A stretch of DNA of 64,000 nt from Vesta saturnalis. Its lineage: Eukaryota; Arthropoda; Insecta; Coleoptera; Lampyridae. Every line of letters starts with the position of its first letter. Position 1 is the stretch's first letter. The DNA lies in the NCBI GenBank assembly GCA_036346205.1, contig JARFJB010000091.1:3867501-3931500 (forward strand), read 5' to 3'. The translations under genes and the position numbers were made by a program. Shown piece by piece: positions 45,412-55,884 of this stretch. A model generated the notes under the pieces. That model was not told where the DNA came from. It did not search any database and saw only the letters and a program-made list of their open reading frames with translations.

Positions 45412-45872
45412 ATGGACGTACAACAATTAAGTATTCATGAAAAGGTAGAAATTTTTCGACTTGTTGGTGATAATGTACGCTCCAGCCGAGAGGCTGCTAT
45501 AGAGTTTAACGCGAGACATCCTGAACGTCCAGCTATCCATCATGGGGCAGTTGCACACTTGAATCTCCTTTTCAACGCTACTGGAAATGTCAGTAAGTCA
45601 AGACCACGACAATTAAATAATCCAAGGCAGCCTGATGATACAGTAATATTAGCAGCATATGGTAATAATCCTCGCACAAGTTTAGGAGATATGAGTAGAA
45701 ACTTAAATATCTCTTATACTAAAATTTGGAGATGTCTTCGTCGACATAAATCAAAACCTTACAAGCCAAAATTCTTGCACACTCTAGAAAAAGAGGATTT
45801 GCATAGAAGAATGGAGTATTGTCTATGGTGTCAAGGTAATTTTTTAAACAACAGCGAATTTTTGAAAAAAAT
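45412..45872 (+). pseudogene. DUF4817-type transposase, N-terminal half (copy 5)
   Basis: The frame opens MDVQQLSIHEKVEIFRLVGD and continues with NARHPERPAIHHGAVAHLNL (DUF4817), RPRQLNNPRQPDDTVILAAY and NNPRTSLGDMSRNLNISYTK (second helix-turn-helix). It reaches GNFLNNSEFLKKI, just before where the first catalytic Asp should be. There it joins unrelated sequence, so the C-terminal catalytic half is lost. The frame has no stops within the preserved part. Sequence at about 43180-43372, left of the nested copy 4, is probably its displaced leader. Confidence 0.8.
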
Positions 45873-46654
45873 AGGTACGCCTGTACCTATCCGCGTATTA
45901 GTAGGTGTATTTTTTCCGTGTATACAAAGGTTAGCCAGGTGTGGTTCTAATCACAACAGATTAATTTTTACTCCCATGCATTTTGAGTGCAAAACCGATA
46001 CTAAAGTACTCGTCGCCTCAAATGTTAGCCCTCATAAACACCTTTCAGTCCACTTAAAAAACTAAGTTTTCTGTGGGACCAGGCCCGCCGCCAGCTGTTT
46101 GAATGTCCGTGTGCAATACCGATGATGCCGTCCCCTGTTTAACACGGAACGTACCAGAAAGAATCTTTAGTGTTATCTCATAAGGGTGTGAAAAAAGAAA
46201 AGAAATACTTTACAAAGGAAAAAAAAATCATATAAATGTTTAAATTCGACTCTTCTTGTCTTTATGTTTGCGAAATCTGCTATCAATGGTCTTGAATCTA
46301 ATCTGTCTAGGATTTCATGTTCAATTGCGTTGGTTTTCTTCTTGGACGCACCGTGTTCATTGGTGGGAAATTTCTTTTTACATTAAGTTTGTGATCGATC
46401 GCTCGATTTGTCGCTCCCCTGGACGTGCCGCCCGTGTGCAATGCACGCCCGCTTACGGCGGGCCTGTATGGGACAGCTTACCTGTCGCCCAAGATGTGCA
46501 GAGTGCACCTATTGTGTCTCTGATTAATAAATACTTACCTATTTAAAAAAACTGCCCAATGATACTTCATCAATTCTAATCTCCTATATTTGTGAACATA
46601 TGGATTTCAATTTAAAACATCTATTAAGAAGTTCGAGGTTTACGGCAATCTTCT
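45873..46654. other. Unassigned, locally GC-rich insertion
   Basis: Sequence after the truncated transposase is much richer in G+C at 46070-46140 and 46400-46500 than its surroundings. A hairpin lies at 46447-46463 (GCCCGC/GCGGGC), and CCCGTGTGCAATGCACGCC is conspicuous. No protein motif is recognised. Confidence 0.4.
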
Positions 46655-48410
46655 TCTTTCTATGCCGTATCCTCATTGGACGTTGGCGATCATTCTGGCC
46701 CATTTAATCTTATAGACTGCTGTTGTAAATAAGTCTGCGGTCCATTCCCTCAGATTACGTAACCATGCTATTCGGAGTCTTCCGGGTCCTCTTTTACCGG
46801 CGATTTTTCCTTGCATAACCAATTACAGCATTTCATATTTGTCATTTCGCATTAGGTGCCAAAGTATACGAGTTTTCTCTCCATAACCGTCTTCATCGCC
46901 TCCTTTTCCTTTTTTATACGTTGCAAGACGACTTCATTTGTTACATGCTGTATCCACGATATGCGCAACATTCGTCGGTAACACCACACCTCAAACACTT
47001 TAATTCGTTTGCACGTGGCATCCGTCAACGTCCAGGCTTCCATACGATACATCAATAATACAAAAAACATATGGTATTTTAGAATACGAGTTCGTAGTTG
47101 TATATTTAACTTCATGTTCCATACAACAGTTCTCACGTTCTTAAAGGAAGTAATTTTTCAATTCTTACTCTGATCTCCTTAGCTTGATCCCAGTTGTCGT
47201 TTAGCTGAATTCTCAGATATGTAATAGATGGTGTAACTTGAATCTGGGAATTATCTACATAAAACATAGCTTTATTGTTGTTATTTTTGTTTATTACCAT
47301 AATTTTTGCTTTGTTTGTGTTCAAATGCATGTTATAATGCGCGCATCTCCCTACTACTCTGTCTATAAGTCTTTGCAGCTCCCCTGCTGTATCGCCAAGC
47401 AAGATTGTATGGTCCGCACATCTTAAGTTATTGATACGCATGCGATTGAGTAAAATGCCATCTTCCGCCTCCTCTAGCGCTTCATTAAACAGTATATCGG
47501 AGTATGCGTTAAAAAGTAGTGGTGACAGCACATACACTTGTCGATCTCCCTGCTGAACCTGAAACTCCTCCGATGTCTTATCTTACAAATGCTCTTTGAT
47601 TCCAATAGAGATTAGATATGTTGCGCATATCCCTATCATCAAGCTTTAATTGCTGAAGTATTTCTATTAACTTATTGTCATTTACTTTATCAAAAGCTTT
47701 TTCAAAGTCTGTAAAGCAGATAAAGACATCACAGTTAACGTCCCGCGCTCTTTGAATTAAAACATTCAAACAGAATAATGGTTCTCTTGTGCCGATACCT
47801 TTGGTAAATCCGAATTCTGTTCTGCTTATATTTTGTTCCACCTTTCGGTATATTCTTTCGTGTCTAATCTTTAGGAACACTTTCAAAATATTCATAAACA
47901 TTAAGCTTATCGATTTATATTCCTCGCACCTTTGTGCATTTGATTTCTTCGGGATGAGAATAAACGTTGAGAGCAACCATTCCCTCGGAATTATTCCAGT
48001 ATCAAATATTTCGTTGAAGCGATCGGTTATGAAACCTTGATGGCCTTCTTGAATTAACTTTAGCATGTCACCTCTTACTTCGTCCAATCCGGTTGCTTTG
48101 TTGCTCTTTAGCTTTTTTAATGAGTTGGAGACTTCTTCTGTAGTAATGATAGGTCCTCTTTCGATTCTAAATCTTCTCTGTGTTCAACGGTATACAGAGA
48201 TTGCATGTACTTTCCATTGGTCTAGTTTTCCGTCCATATCTAAGATGCCCTCGTCGTTATCGCCTGTAACTACTCACTTTCCTCTTCTCTCACATATATT
48301 GGCAGTTTCTTTCACCTTCTTATGTAAATTGAATACACCATGTTGCCTTTCTACATGCTCAATTATGCTGCATTTTTCCGCTACCCAGTTTTCTTTTGCT
48401 TCTTAATGTT
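46655..48410 (-). pseudogene. RTE-like reverse transcriptase, frameshifted
   Basis: Minus-strand pieces in order: KLKSNKATGLDEVRGDMLKL; WLLSTFILIPKKSNAQRCEE; EFGFTKGIGTREPLF; CFTDFEKAFDKV (catalytic Asp in block A); LSPLLFNAYSDILFNEAL; and NNLRCADHTILLGD. This last is block C, normally YADDTILLAD, here with the second Asp changed to His. Then come NTNKAKIMVI, the YRMEAWTLTDATCKRI region, FEVWCYRRMLRISWIQH and GKRGPGRLRIAWLRNL near 46760. At least three frame changes and several stops occur. The catalytic change shows it is dead. Confidence 0.8.
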
Positions 48411-48765
48411 TCGTTCAATCTGTGTGTATTCGTTCGTACTGTATTTTGTCTTTATTTTTATATGTTCTGCGTTTTTCCATTAGATCAAGGGTTTTATCTG
48501 TCATCTATTCATAATTTCTTCTTGCTTGTGATACGAGCTTTGACTTGGTTATGTCTATAACTATACTTTTAACGGTATCTCATCTTTGCTTGATTTCGCT
48601 TGTTGTATCCTGTTTGATCTCATCAATCTTATTACTCAAGGGTTGTGTTATTTCATATTTAACGTTCTCGTTTTTAAGCTTACTAGTATCTCTCCGTTGT
48701 GTTCTAGCAAGTTTCTTTTTAGTCGTAGTTTTAATGTTCCTAACTGTAAATTATGGTCGGATGGA
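46655..48765 (-). mobile_element. RTE-like non-LTR retrotransposon, decayed
   Basis: On the minus strand the sequence runs from the end of an endonuclease domain (SDHNLQLGTLKLRLKR near 48755) through a linker. It then covers the reverse transcriptase and the C-terminal region to about 46655. The 5' side is cut off at a (TA)n tract; most of the endonuclease is missing. The RTE clade is my best guess from the C-terminal pattern. Confidence 0.75.
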
Positions 48766-48775
48766 ACACACATAC

Positions 48776-48781
48776 ACACAC

Positions 48782-48816
<35 letters not shown>
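48776..48816. repeat. (CA)n then (TA)n microsatellite
   Basis: A short CACACACA run passes into TATATA at the 5' edge of the RTE-like element. Confidence 0.9.
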
Positions 48817-48819
<3 letters not shown>

Positions 48820-49079
48820 ACCGCCATGAAGTTGGACACATGGCATTTTTATTATGGAAAATTCTGAAAAACCATATTGGCGGTTCGTTCCTGCATGTCT
48901 GACAACCAAAAAATCCATTGTGACATTTGGCACGTGACCATAGATTTGTCGGGAATTTTGAAAAATGTTAACTGTGATGCCGATAAATGGGTAAAATTGA
49001 CATGATATCGAAGAATTGTATTAAGAAAATGTGTTTAGAATGCAACAAAGACCCCATATACCAATTTTCTACCAAATCA

Positions 49080-49175
49080 GAAAAAAAAATGAAAAATACC
49101 ATTTATTCCCCTCTGCTTTTATTACGAAACACCATAAAATCTTGTTCTACCTGTTTGTTGAAAGTCGATCGCACG
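49080..49175 (+). pseudogene. Possible P-element transposase piece 1 (upstream)
   Basis: The frame reads KYHLFPSAFITKHHKILFYL and then SRSHVR, which fits the region before the catalytic domain of P-element/THAP9 transposases (family pattern YSP.LR.FAL.L.FYS..AY..VR). The next piece of that protein, beginning RSTFNT, lies on the other side of the palindromic IS630 element at 51181. The match is weak and rests partly on the neighbouring context. Confidence 0.35.
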
Positions 49176-51194
49176 TAAGAATAAGCTTTTGGAGAGTAGA
49201 AATAAAGTGTTAAACAAATGTTCCTAAATTAGATGTAATAGTAGCGTTCTTGGTGCGCTTTCTAAAGTTCTCTTATACACTCAGGTTATTAAATAATGGC
49301 AATATGGCAAAATCTTGTTATACATACAGGGTGAGTCATTACGAATGGGTAATCTCTGAACTACAAATAGTAAACGCCAAAATATGAAGATTAAGCCCAA
49401 CATGCCTTATAAAAATATTGCTAGTTTAGGAGATTCAAAGGGAAAATTTTATTTTAAAATTTCTCAATAACCTTATAAGTTTTAACAGCACGAACCTAAA
49501 ATTTGGTAGTGTTAGGTTTTGTGGCATGAGAAATACGAATTTGTAACTTTTTTTCTGACTGTCCATAGAGGGCGCTAGTGGCACCCTGTTACTTCAGTAA
49601 ATTATCTTTTATAAGCAATATTTTGTTTCGGATGAGGCAACCTTTACCAGAAGAGGGGTATTTATCAGCAGAAATTGCCATATCTGGTCTAACGAGAACC
49701 CAAACTCCACAAGGGAGCGCCATTTTCAACACGAATTTAAAATTAATATTTGCTTTGGGATAGTGAACGATTCTCTTGTGGGTCCTTTTGAACTCCCAGC
49801 TAAACTCAGTGGCCGTGAGTATCTAAGCTTTCTTTAGCATAAATTGTTTAACCAGCTGGAGGAAGTTCCTTTAAACGTTCGTTGTGAGATGTGGTTTCTT
49901 TAAGACGGCGCACCTGCCCATTATCCTCTCGCGGTGCAAAATCACTTAAATAATGTATTCCGTCATCGTTGGATTGGGAGAGAAAGTGAACATTTTTGAC
50001 CTCTACGAATTCCTGATTTAAATTCAATGGACTTTTTCTTCTGGGGTCACATAAAAACTATATTCTGCTGCTGTGATTAATACAAGAGCTGAACTATATC
50101 AAAAAATTAAATGCAATTGGAAATCTGCATCCATCGTTTTTTTTTCAATAAGAAGAAGTTTTTTGAAACGATGCCAAAGAAGTTTGGGGCAAATGATGGA
50201 CATTGTGAGAATACTATTCATTATAATTAAATACCTGTTCAATATTTTATAGTTTTGTAGTTGTTTGTAAATATGTGTACATTCTGCAGAGTTCACTTTA
50301 AGCGCATTTTCCTCTAAAGCGGACCATTTAGCGATGTAAAATAATAGTACCTTTTTTAAAGAGAAATTTTAACAAGTCTTTCAAAACCTTTATCCACAAA
50401 AAGAATACAGGGGAAACCAGAAACATGAGTAAGGTGTTGCTGGCGCCCTCTATCCTTTACGTTGAAAGTAAATAGATATTCATGTTTGTCCACTTGGTTA
50501 AACAAGTTATGCTAAAGAAAGCTGAGATACTCGCGGCCATTGAGTTTAGCAAGAGAATCTTTCACTATCCCAAACCAAATATTAATTTTAAATTCGTGTT
50601 GAAAATGGCACTCCCTTGTGGAGTTTGGGTTTTCGTTAAACCAGATATGGCAATTTCTGCTGTTAAATACCCCTCTTTTGGGAAAGGTTGCCTCATCCGA
50701 AACAAAATATTGCTTATAAAAGATAATGTACTGAAGTAACAGGTTGCCACTAGCGCCCTCTATGAGCAGTCACAAAATAAGTTACAAATTCGTATTTCTC
50801 ATGCCACAAAACCTAGCACCAAATTTTAGGTTCATGCTGTTAAAACTTATAAAGTTATTGAAAAATTTTAAAATAAAATTTTCCCTTTGAACACCCTGTA
50901 TCTCCAAAACTAGCAACATTTTTATAAGGCATGTTGGGCTTAATCCTCATATTTTGGCGTTTCCTATTTGTAGTTCGGAGATTACCCAGTCTTAATGACT
51001 CACCCTGTATGTATAACAAGATTTTGCCATATTGCTGTTATTTAATAACGTTTTAGAATTTAATACCTGAGTGTATAAGAGAACTTTAGAAAGGTCGCCA
51101 AGAACGCAACTTTTACATCTAATTTAAGAACATTTGTTTAACACTTTATTTCTACACTCCAAAAGCTTATTCTTACGTGCGATCGACTTTCAAC
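49157..51194 (+). mobile_element. Giant palindrome built on an IS630/Tc1-mariner element (copy 6)
   Basis: Arms 49157-49860 and about 50490-51194 are inverted copies of roughly 705 bp around a 630 bp centre. Each arm includes terminal sequence with CAGGGTGAGTCATTACGAATG and part of the transposase itself. The arms' outermost 18 bp (GTTGAAAGTCGATCGCAC) lie outside the likely element ends (AGAATAAGC after TA). The inversion therefore also copied flanking DNA. Confidence 0.85.
49610..50075 (+). pseudogene. DUF4817-type transposase, central and C-terminal part
   Basis: FVSDEATFTRRGVFISRNCH holds the first catalytic Asp (about 49632). The frame then gives EFKINICFGIVNDSLVGPFE, a stop and LFNQLEEVPLNVRCEMWF. 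A stop stands where the Gln of QQDGAPAHY would be, with the second Asp directly after it (DGAPAHYPLAV). RHRWIGRES and a damaged PDLNSMDFFFWGHIK (third Asp) follow. The DNA-binding N-terminus is deleted. An inverted copy of the first-Asp region lies in the right arm (50540-50745), which only makes sense as a later inverted duplication. Confidence 0.8.
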
Positions 51195-51964
51195 ACGATT
51201 ACTAATTGGCACTCAGTAGTAGAGTGTAATCCATGGTTAAGAAATGCTAAGGAAAACAAGCAAATTGTGAATTTAGTTTTAGATGTAATATCTATTAGAC
51301 CAAAAGTTGCTTATATTGGAAATACATTTCATGTGTATGTAGAGATCAGTGCAACTTCAGAAACCGATCAAAATTTCAATAAAATTGAAGAGGTAATAGG
51401 TGTCTTTGTTCTTATGGTAGTTGCAATTAATGAAAACTGGCGAGTTTCGTTTTGCTTATTTTTTAATTAAGTACCTAACAGCACAAGAAAGATAACGTTT
51501 AATATCCCAATGTTTAATCATTTTACAAGACACTGGTGTACACAGCCATTTGATCACTTTGGTGGAGCAGCTGTTAATAATTCTGTGCGCATAATTTTGG
51601 GTGCTAATTATAATCTAAATGAAGCTTTCACCATACGATAACAAAAGAAAAATTGAATACTTTCTTTGATGCATGCCATACGTTGAAGCTTTGTAGAAAT
51701 ACGTTCTATGACAAAAAAAATTCGTAGAAGCGGCAATACATTGATGAAAAATTAGTCGATGTGCGAGAAGCACAAGGTTTATACGCTGACAATAGACTGT
51801 CAAAACGTCATCTTCATTATAAAAATTCTTGCATGAGCGCGAGTGTGGCTAGTGCATTATGTCTTTGCAAATCCACTATAACAGATGGTTACAAGAATTG
51901 CGAAGCTACTGAAAATTTCTGTTTAGCAATTAGTAATGTCTTCGATATTTTAAACTGTAAAATA
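51195..51964 (+). pseudogene. P-element/THAP9-like transposase, piece 2
   Basis: The frame reads TFNTITNWHSVVECNPWLRN, then VNLVLDVISIRPKVAYIGNT and VFVLMVVAINENWRVSFCLFF. This corresponds to the catalytic-domain pattern (V)L.DE(M/I)SI+P.V.Y...ALVFMV.....WK.P..Y; the Asp-Glu has become Asp-Val. LIKYLTAQER, FGGAAVNNSVRIILGANYNL (GA..N...LGAN) and a metal-site region follow in frames with stops. The piece ends LYADNRLSKRHLHYKNSCMSAS...NCEATENFCLAI and VFDILNCK. At 51965 a nested IS630 element interrupts; the protein resumes at 53704. P elements move by cut-and-paste and carry an N-terminal THAP DNA-binding domain, not seen here. Dead through several stops. Confidence 0.8.
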
Positions 51965-51966
51965 TA

Positions 51967-53703
51967 CAGGGTATCTCAGGGTAGCAGTTCGTCAAATTTT
52001 GAATTTTTCAAGATTCTCTTTCATTTTAAAATATTTTCAAGGTCATACCACTTTCAGTTATCCCGGAAGTCGCCATTAACTTCCTTATTTTAAATGGAAC
52101 CCCTAGTATATTATTTCATTTTTGGATTACTGAGTAAATTTCATGATGAGTTCAGGTTTCCCTCACCTATTTCCTACTGTTTCTTAGATATCTTAATTCT
52201 TTTGAAAATTTTTGAAAAAGGTAGCCTTTTTTTAAACACTGCATCTTTTACCCATCTTCTCTTGTTGGTAAGCGCGTTTGGGGTTAATCCATACTTTCTA
52301 TTTTAATGCAATTTTTAGCAGAAAGTGAAAAATTTAGAACGTAATAACAAATAAGATAATGACAAGAAATAATAAATTCATGTAAAGTTACCATAATTGT
52401 TCTATATGACTGCAATTCTGGTCCAAACACTGAATAACTCTATCATATACTCCTCACGAAACAAACCTCTGAAGTCTGGACTTACGCACCGTGAACACGG
52501 TTAAATAATTCCTCTCTAGTTTGTTCAAGCCTAGAGTACACTAGTTCTGTTATACAGCCCCAGAGCTAAAATCCATGGGCGATCTGGGTGGCCAGTTTCA
52601 GGGTCTCTGTTGGCTAGTCCACCCATCTTCGAATATCAAGTTCAACTGCTGGTGTACAGCTGTAGTGGGTCAACATCCAGCTGATACCAGCTGTTTGCTC
52701 TGTCATATGCAGGTAGAGCATTTAGAAAATCACAAACCCTCAGATAGCTAACCCTATTAAAATTTTCAAATTTTCATCAACACTTGATATGCCACTCTAT
52801 TGCCCATAATTAAACAGAAAACCTTAAAACCCTTATGACGTGTGGATTCTCTTGTGCCCAGTAGTTATTATTTCGGCGTTTTATAATTCCTTGCCTGCTC
52901 AATTTTCATTCATCAGTCCACATGTCACTAAGACGTAATCCGTGTACAGTTATCTCAGAAAACGATTGATGCTCTTGAAATACCAAATTTCAGCTTCTGC
53001 TTCAATTGAACTCTGGATTAGCTCGAAAATGAGCCAACACATTCACCTCGTTATCCCCATTATCTATTACGGGCTTTAGGTGATTTCGACTTGCCCTTGA
53101 ACTCCCAGTTGCCATAAATCGAGTCATTACTGGTATACCTAGATATCGTTCGTTAAATAATCTGTATGTTCGTCTGACAATTCGTTCACATTCACTATGC
53201 TATAAAACAAATTTAACAAATTAATATTGGAATATTCTCCATTATAAACTATCGTTGAGAAAATGAACAAAATCACTAGAACTGTAAACAGATACCTAAG
53301 GACTATGTGAGTTGATATTACTTTGACACAAATTAATATTGTTTCTATTCCTGTCAAAAATAAACCGTTGGAAATAGGTATAGGGAAATTTGAAAGAACG
53401 AACTTTTCCAACTCTGAAAATGACGTAAGTGGTCGGCAAATTTTTGAAACCTTGTATGAAGTAAATCAATTGTCAATGCGGATTTCAAAAGTGCTCTTGT
53501 GCTTTCGTCTATATCAGTACCGCTTACCACAGTATTGACAATAAGGCTACATCTTTCAAAATTTGGACAAGAATGAAGATAACCAAGAAACAATTAAAAA
53601 TAGGTGCAAGGAAATCTGGTGAAAAATGAAAGAGAATCTTAAATAACCCTGAAGACTAAAAATTCAGAATTCTACGTTTTTTCTAACCACGAAAACTTCT
53701 AAA
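51967..53703 (-). mobile_element. IS630/Tc1-mariner element nested in the P-element (copy 7)
   Basis: The left end CAGGGTATCTCAGGGTAGC follows TA at 51965-51966. The right end carries the inverted match AAAATGAAAGAGAATCTT but the outermost bases are lost. The flanking P-element reading frame is continuous in meaning across it (NCK on the left, NAQFSTPIYG on the right), which sets the borders to within a few bases. Confidence 0.7.
52430..53215 (-). pseudogene. DUF4817-type transposase, heavily decayed
   Basis: Reading the minus strand: ERIVRRTYRLFNERYLGIPV (DUF4817), then VIDNGDNEVNVLAHFRANPE. The first catalytic region is DMWTDE followed by SRQGIIKRRNNNYWAQENPH. YLRVCDFLNALP comes next, then a degraded second region (YQLDVDPLQLY for FQQDGAP..Y). 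Last is a shifted third region around 52600 resembling PRSPDLSPLDF. Stops and frame changes occur throughout. It is older-looking than copies 2 and 4 although it is nested, so the P-element host is older still. Confidence 0.7.
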
Positions 53704-53906
53704 AAATGCCCAATTTAGTACACCGATTTATGGCACACATTTTTGGCTCAAGAAAACATAAAATTTATATATGTATTAACTATATTCGAAGATTACGAGA
53801 TAAGGAAGGTAATTAATAGCAATCGAAAAACTGGCGTCCTTGAATTCATAATAGAATTCAGCAGTTTATTAAATCTATACACTGATATAAAATACGAGTA
53901 TGTGTT
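53704..53906 (+). pseudogene. P-element/THAP9-like transposase, piece 3
   Basis: After the nested IS630 element the protein resumes as NAQFSTPIYGTHFWLKKT. A later frame gives VINSNRKTGVLEFIIEFSSL, then LYTDIKYEYV. The RKTG..(G/E)F.I...S pattern is a conserved stretch of P-element-type transposases downstream of the VFDILN block. The frame stops at the Polinton border: TGTGTT at 53901-53906 is duplicated at 60847-60852, and the protein resumes there. Confidence 0.75.
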
Positions 53907-54150
53907 AGTAGAAGGGGTGCCCTTTTGGATCCGGACCTTCTAGTAGGTGCACTTTTTGATCCGGACTTTCGATTAGAGCACTTTTTGATCTTGGGCCTTC
54001 GAGTGGGCACATCAATTGATCCGATCCTCTGAGTGGGGCCAGCAATTGATCCGGACTTCCGATTGGGTTCGCTTATTGATGCGCACTACCGGCCGAGGTC
54101 GCTTATTGATGCGGTCTGCCGATTGAGGTGCATTATTGATACGGACGCGT
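53907..54150. repeat. Subterminal minisatellite in left Polinton end
   Basis: About seven diverged units of around 32 bp share TTGAT.CGGAC.TTCGA, followed by a GC-containing spacer. The right end (60690-60846) has the matching inverted array. Confidence 0.8.
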
Positions 54151-54882
54151 GTTAGTGATATATCCTAAAGGTGGACCACTGTAATTGTTACGGCGGGAAA
54201 TAGCATATTGATAATGAGTGTGTGATTTTATCTCGTAAATCAGTCAAATCAATTAATTAAATCAGTGAAATCAAAATAATTACAAAAGATGGTACCACAA
54301 AAACAACAACCGTTGTATCTATTAAATCTCATGGTATAAAACTGTTTTTTTCTAAACGAATATTAAATTGGTTGTTTTGGCCATTGGCCCTAAAGAACAC
54401 ATTGAAACGTCCTTACTCTTCCTCATTAAACTGTGTACGACCAGCCTCAGACTGGAAGGACTCAGGTAGTACACACTTACAATGCAGCGTCTCTACCATC
54501 TCCGTACTTTGTTGCTAATAAAGTAAATAAAGTAAGGGATGAGGGTTAATAACAAAAACAATCACTTACCAGTGTTGTTGATAATCGTATTGGTAGGTTG
54601 ACACGAGAGTGAATAACTGTTGGTTCTCTGTTACTTATATATAGTCAGGACATATTCACTTTTCTGTGTTTTGCTTATATATGGACAATATAAAGTACTG
54701 ATCGGTTTTACCCAGTCATTAATACACAGTAATTATTTTGTGGATTTCCCCCAGCTATGTAACAGCAATAACAACAAACTTTCACTATTCAAATACCTCT
54801 AACGTGTCTGGGGTAAAACCCACTAACTAATTACCTACTTAGGAAAAGGCAAACAAGTTGACCTTTATTTCAAATTTTGGTG
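53907..54882. repeat. Polinton left terminal inverted repeat
   Basis: Matches the complement of 59851-60846 along most of its length, with moderate divergence and small indels. The inner limit is the block with GGCAAACAAGTTGACCTT. Confidence 0.85.
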
Positions 54883-55080
54883 TTGACGTTCTAGAAAACA
54901 AAAAAAATAACAAAACTTCACTATTCAAATACCTCTAACGTGTCAGGGCAAAACAAAACAAAAACATGACTTTGATATTAAAAAAAGGTAAGCAAGATAA
55001 AAAAAATATGCCCGTGATCAGGTTATTACAGATCATTAATTTTGTATTTAAGCGAGGACGATGGCCGAGTGACTATTACT

Positions 55081-55212
55081 ATGGTTTCGAGATTCAAGAT
55101 AGAGTGTCAGTTTAAGCATCCCTTTTCAGCAATAGTTGCGGGTCCATCGGGTTGTGGAAATCGAATTTTATCGTGGATTTTCAAAAAAATATCGCAACTG
55201 TCTGCGATATAA
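55081..55212 (+). pseudogene. Polinton packaging-ATPase N-terminal stub
   Basis: The frame begins MVSRFKIECQFKHPFSAIVA and continues GPSGCGNRI. This is the start of the FtsK/HerA-like ATPase of Polintons with its Walker A loop (GPSGCGKS in the family, here damaged after GCG). The frame stops at 55210-55212 and no Walker B region is recognisable before the next gene, so most of the protein is deleted. In intact elements this ATPase is thought to drive genome packaging. About 44 codons remain of a protein normally several times longer. Confidence 0.55.
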
Positions 55213-55449
55213 CTTTTGAAAAATTATTTGGTTTTAATGCATCTGCAAGTGTGTACACAGCATTCTCAAAGGTCGTGTACCTCTGTCAAGTGACCAGAAA
55301 CAGCGACTCTCTCAACATAAGCACACTTTAAGACGCTTGGTGCAGAGAGGCGAACCTATAAAAAGGAAAAAACAGTTTCTTGTACATTTCTACCACTCCT
55401 GTTAGGATTATTACTTGTCAGTATTTTGGGCAGTTTGTTTCAATAACTA

Positions 55450-55884
55450 TGGATCACAACCTGAAGAAGATGATTATTCTACCTCTGGATTTTATACAAC
55501 GCTTGCATGCGCCAGGTGTTATATCAAACAACATTTTAACTCAGTTGGGTAACGACATGGATAAAGATTTAAAAGTCGAAATGAATGACCATGATAAATG
55601 GCGCCAGTACGATAGTACAAGTTCTTCAAAGATATCTCTTTTACAACCAGTTACGTCAACCTGCTAGCATAACCATCAGTGGTGACGATGATATTGGAGG
55701 TTTACAGAGACGCAAAGGCTTGTCAGACGACGAAATAGTATCCACGCTTCCGCCTACATATAACAGTAATGGTGAGGATTTCTTGCGTGTACTGAATACG
55801 GTCGATAGTGTATCGCGGGAAACACCGAAACGATGCTCTCGAAGAAGAAGACTTTCACTAGATAGGGCTACGTGGCGAACATAA
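55450..55884 (+). pseudogene. Conserved Polinton ORF of unknown function, frameshifted
   Basis: The first frame gives MDHNLKKMIILPLDFIQRLH, then NDMDKDLKVEMNDHDKWRQY. A frameshift near 55610 leads to IVQVLQRYLFYNQLRQPASI and, after an acidic linker, DDEIVSTLPPTYNSNGEDFL. The pairing of a KW..Y.Q(V/A)LQRYL block with a preceding K+++++P...+ start is a recurrent Polinton ORF, but I know no proven role for it. It precedes the integrase, as in other insect copies. It is damaged and not translatable as one protein. Confidence 0.5.

Noticed and set aside
46256..46546. A 96-codon plus-strand frame in the GC-rich patch
   Set aside because: The frame crosses the composition boundary and the hairpin. 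No domain is visible.
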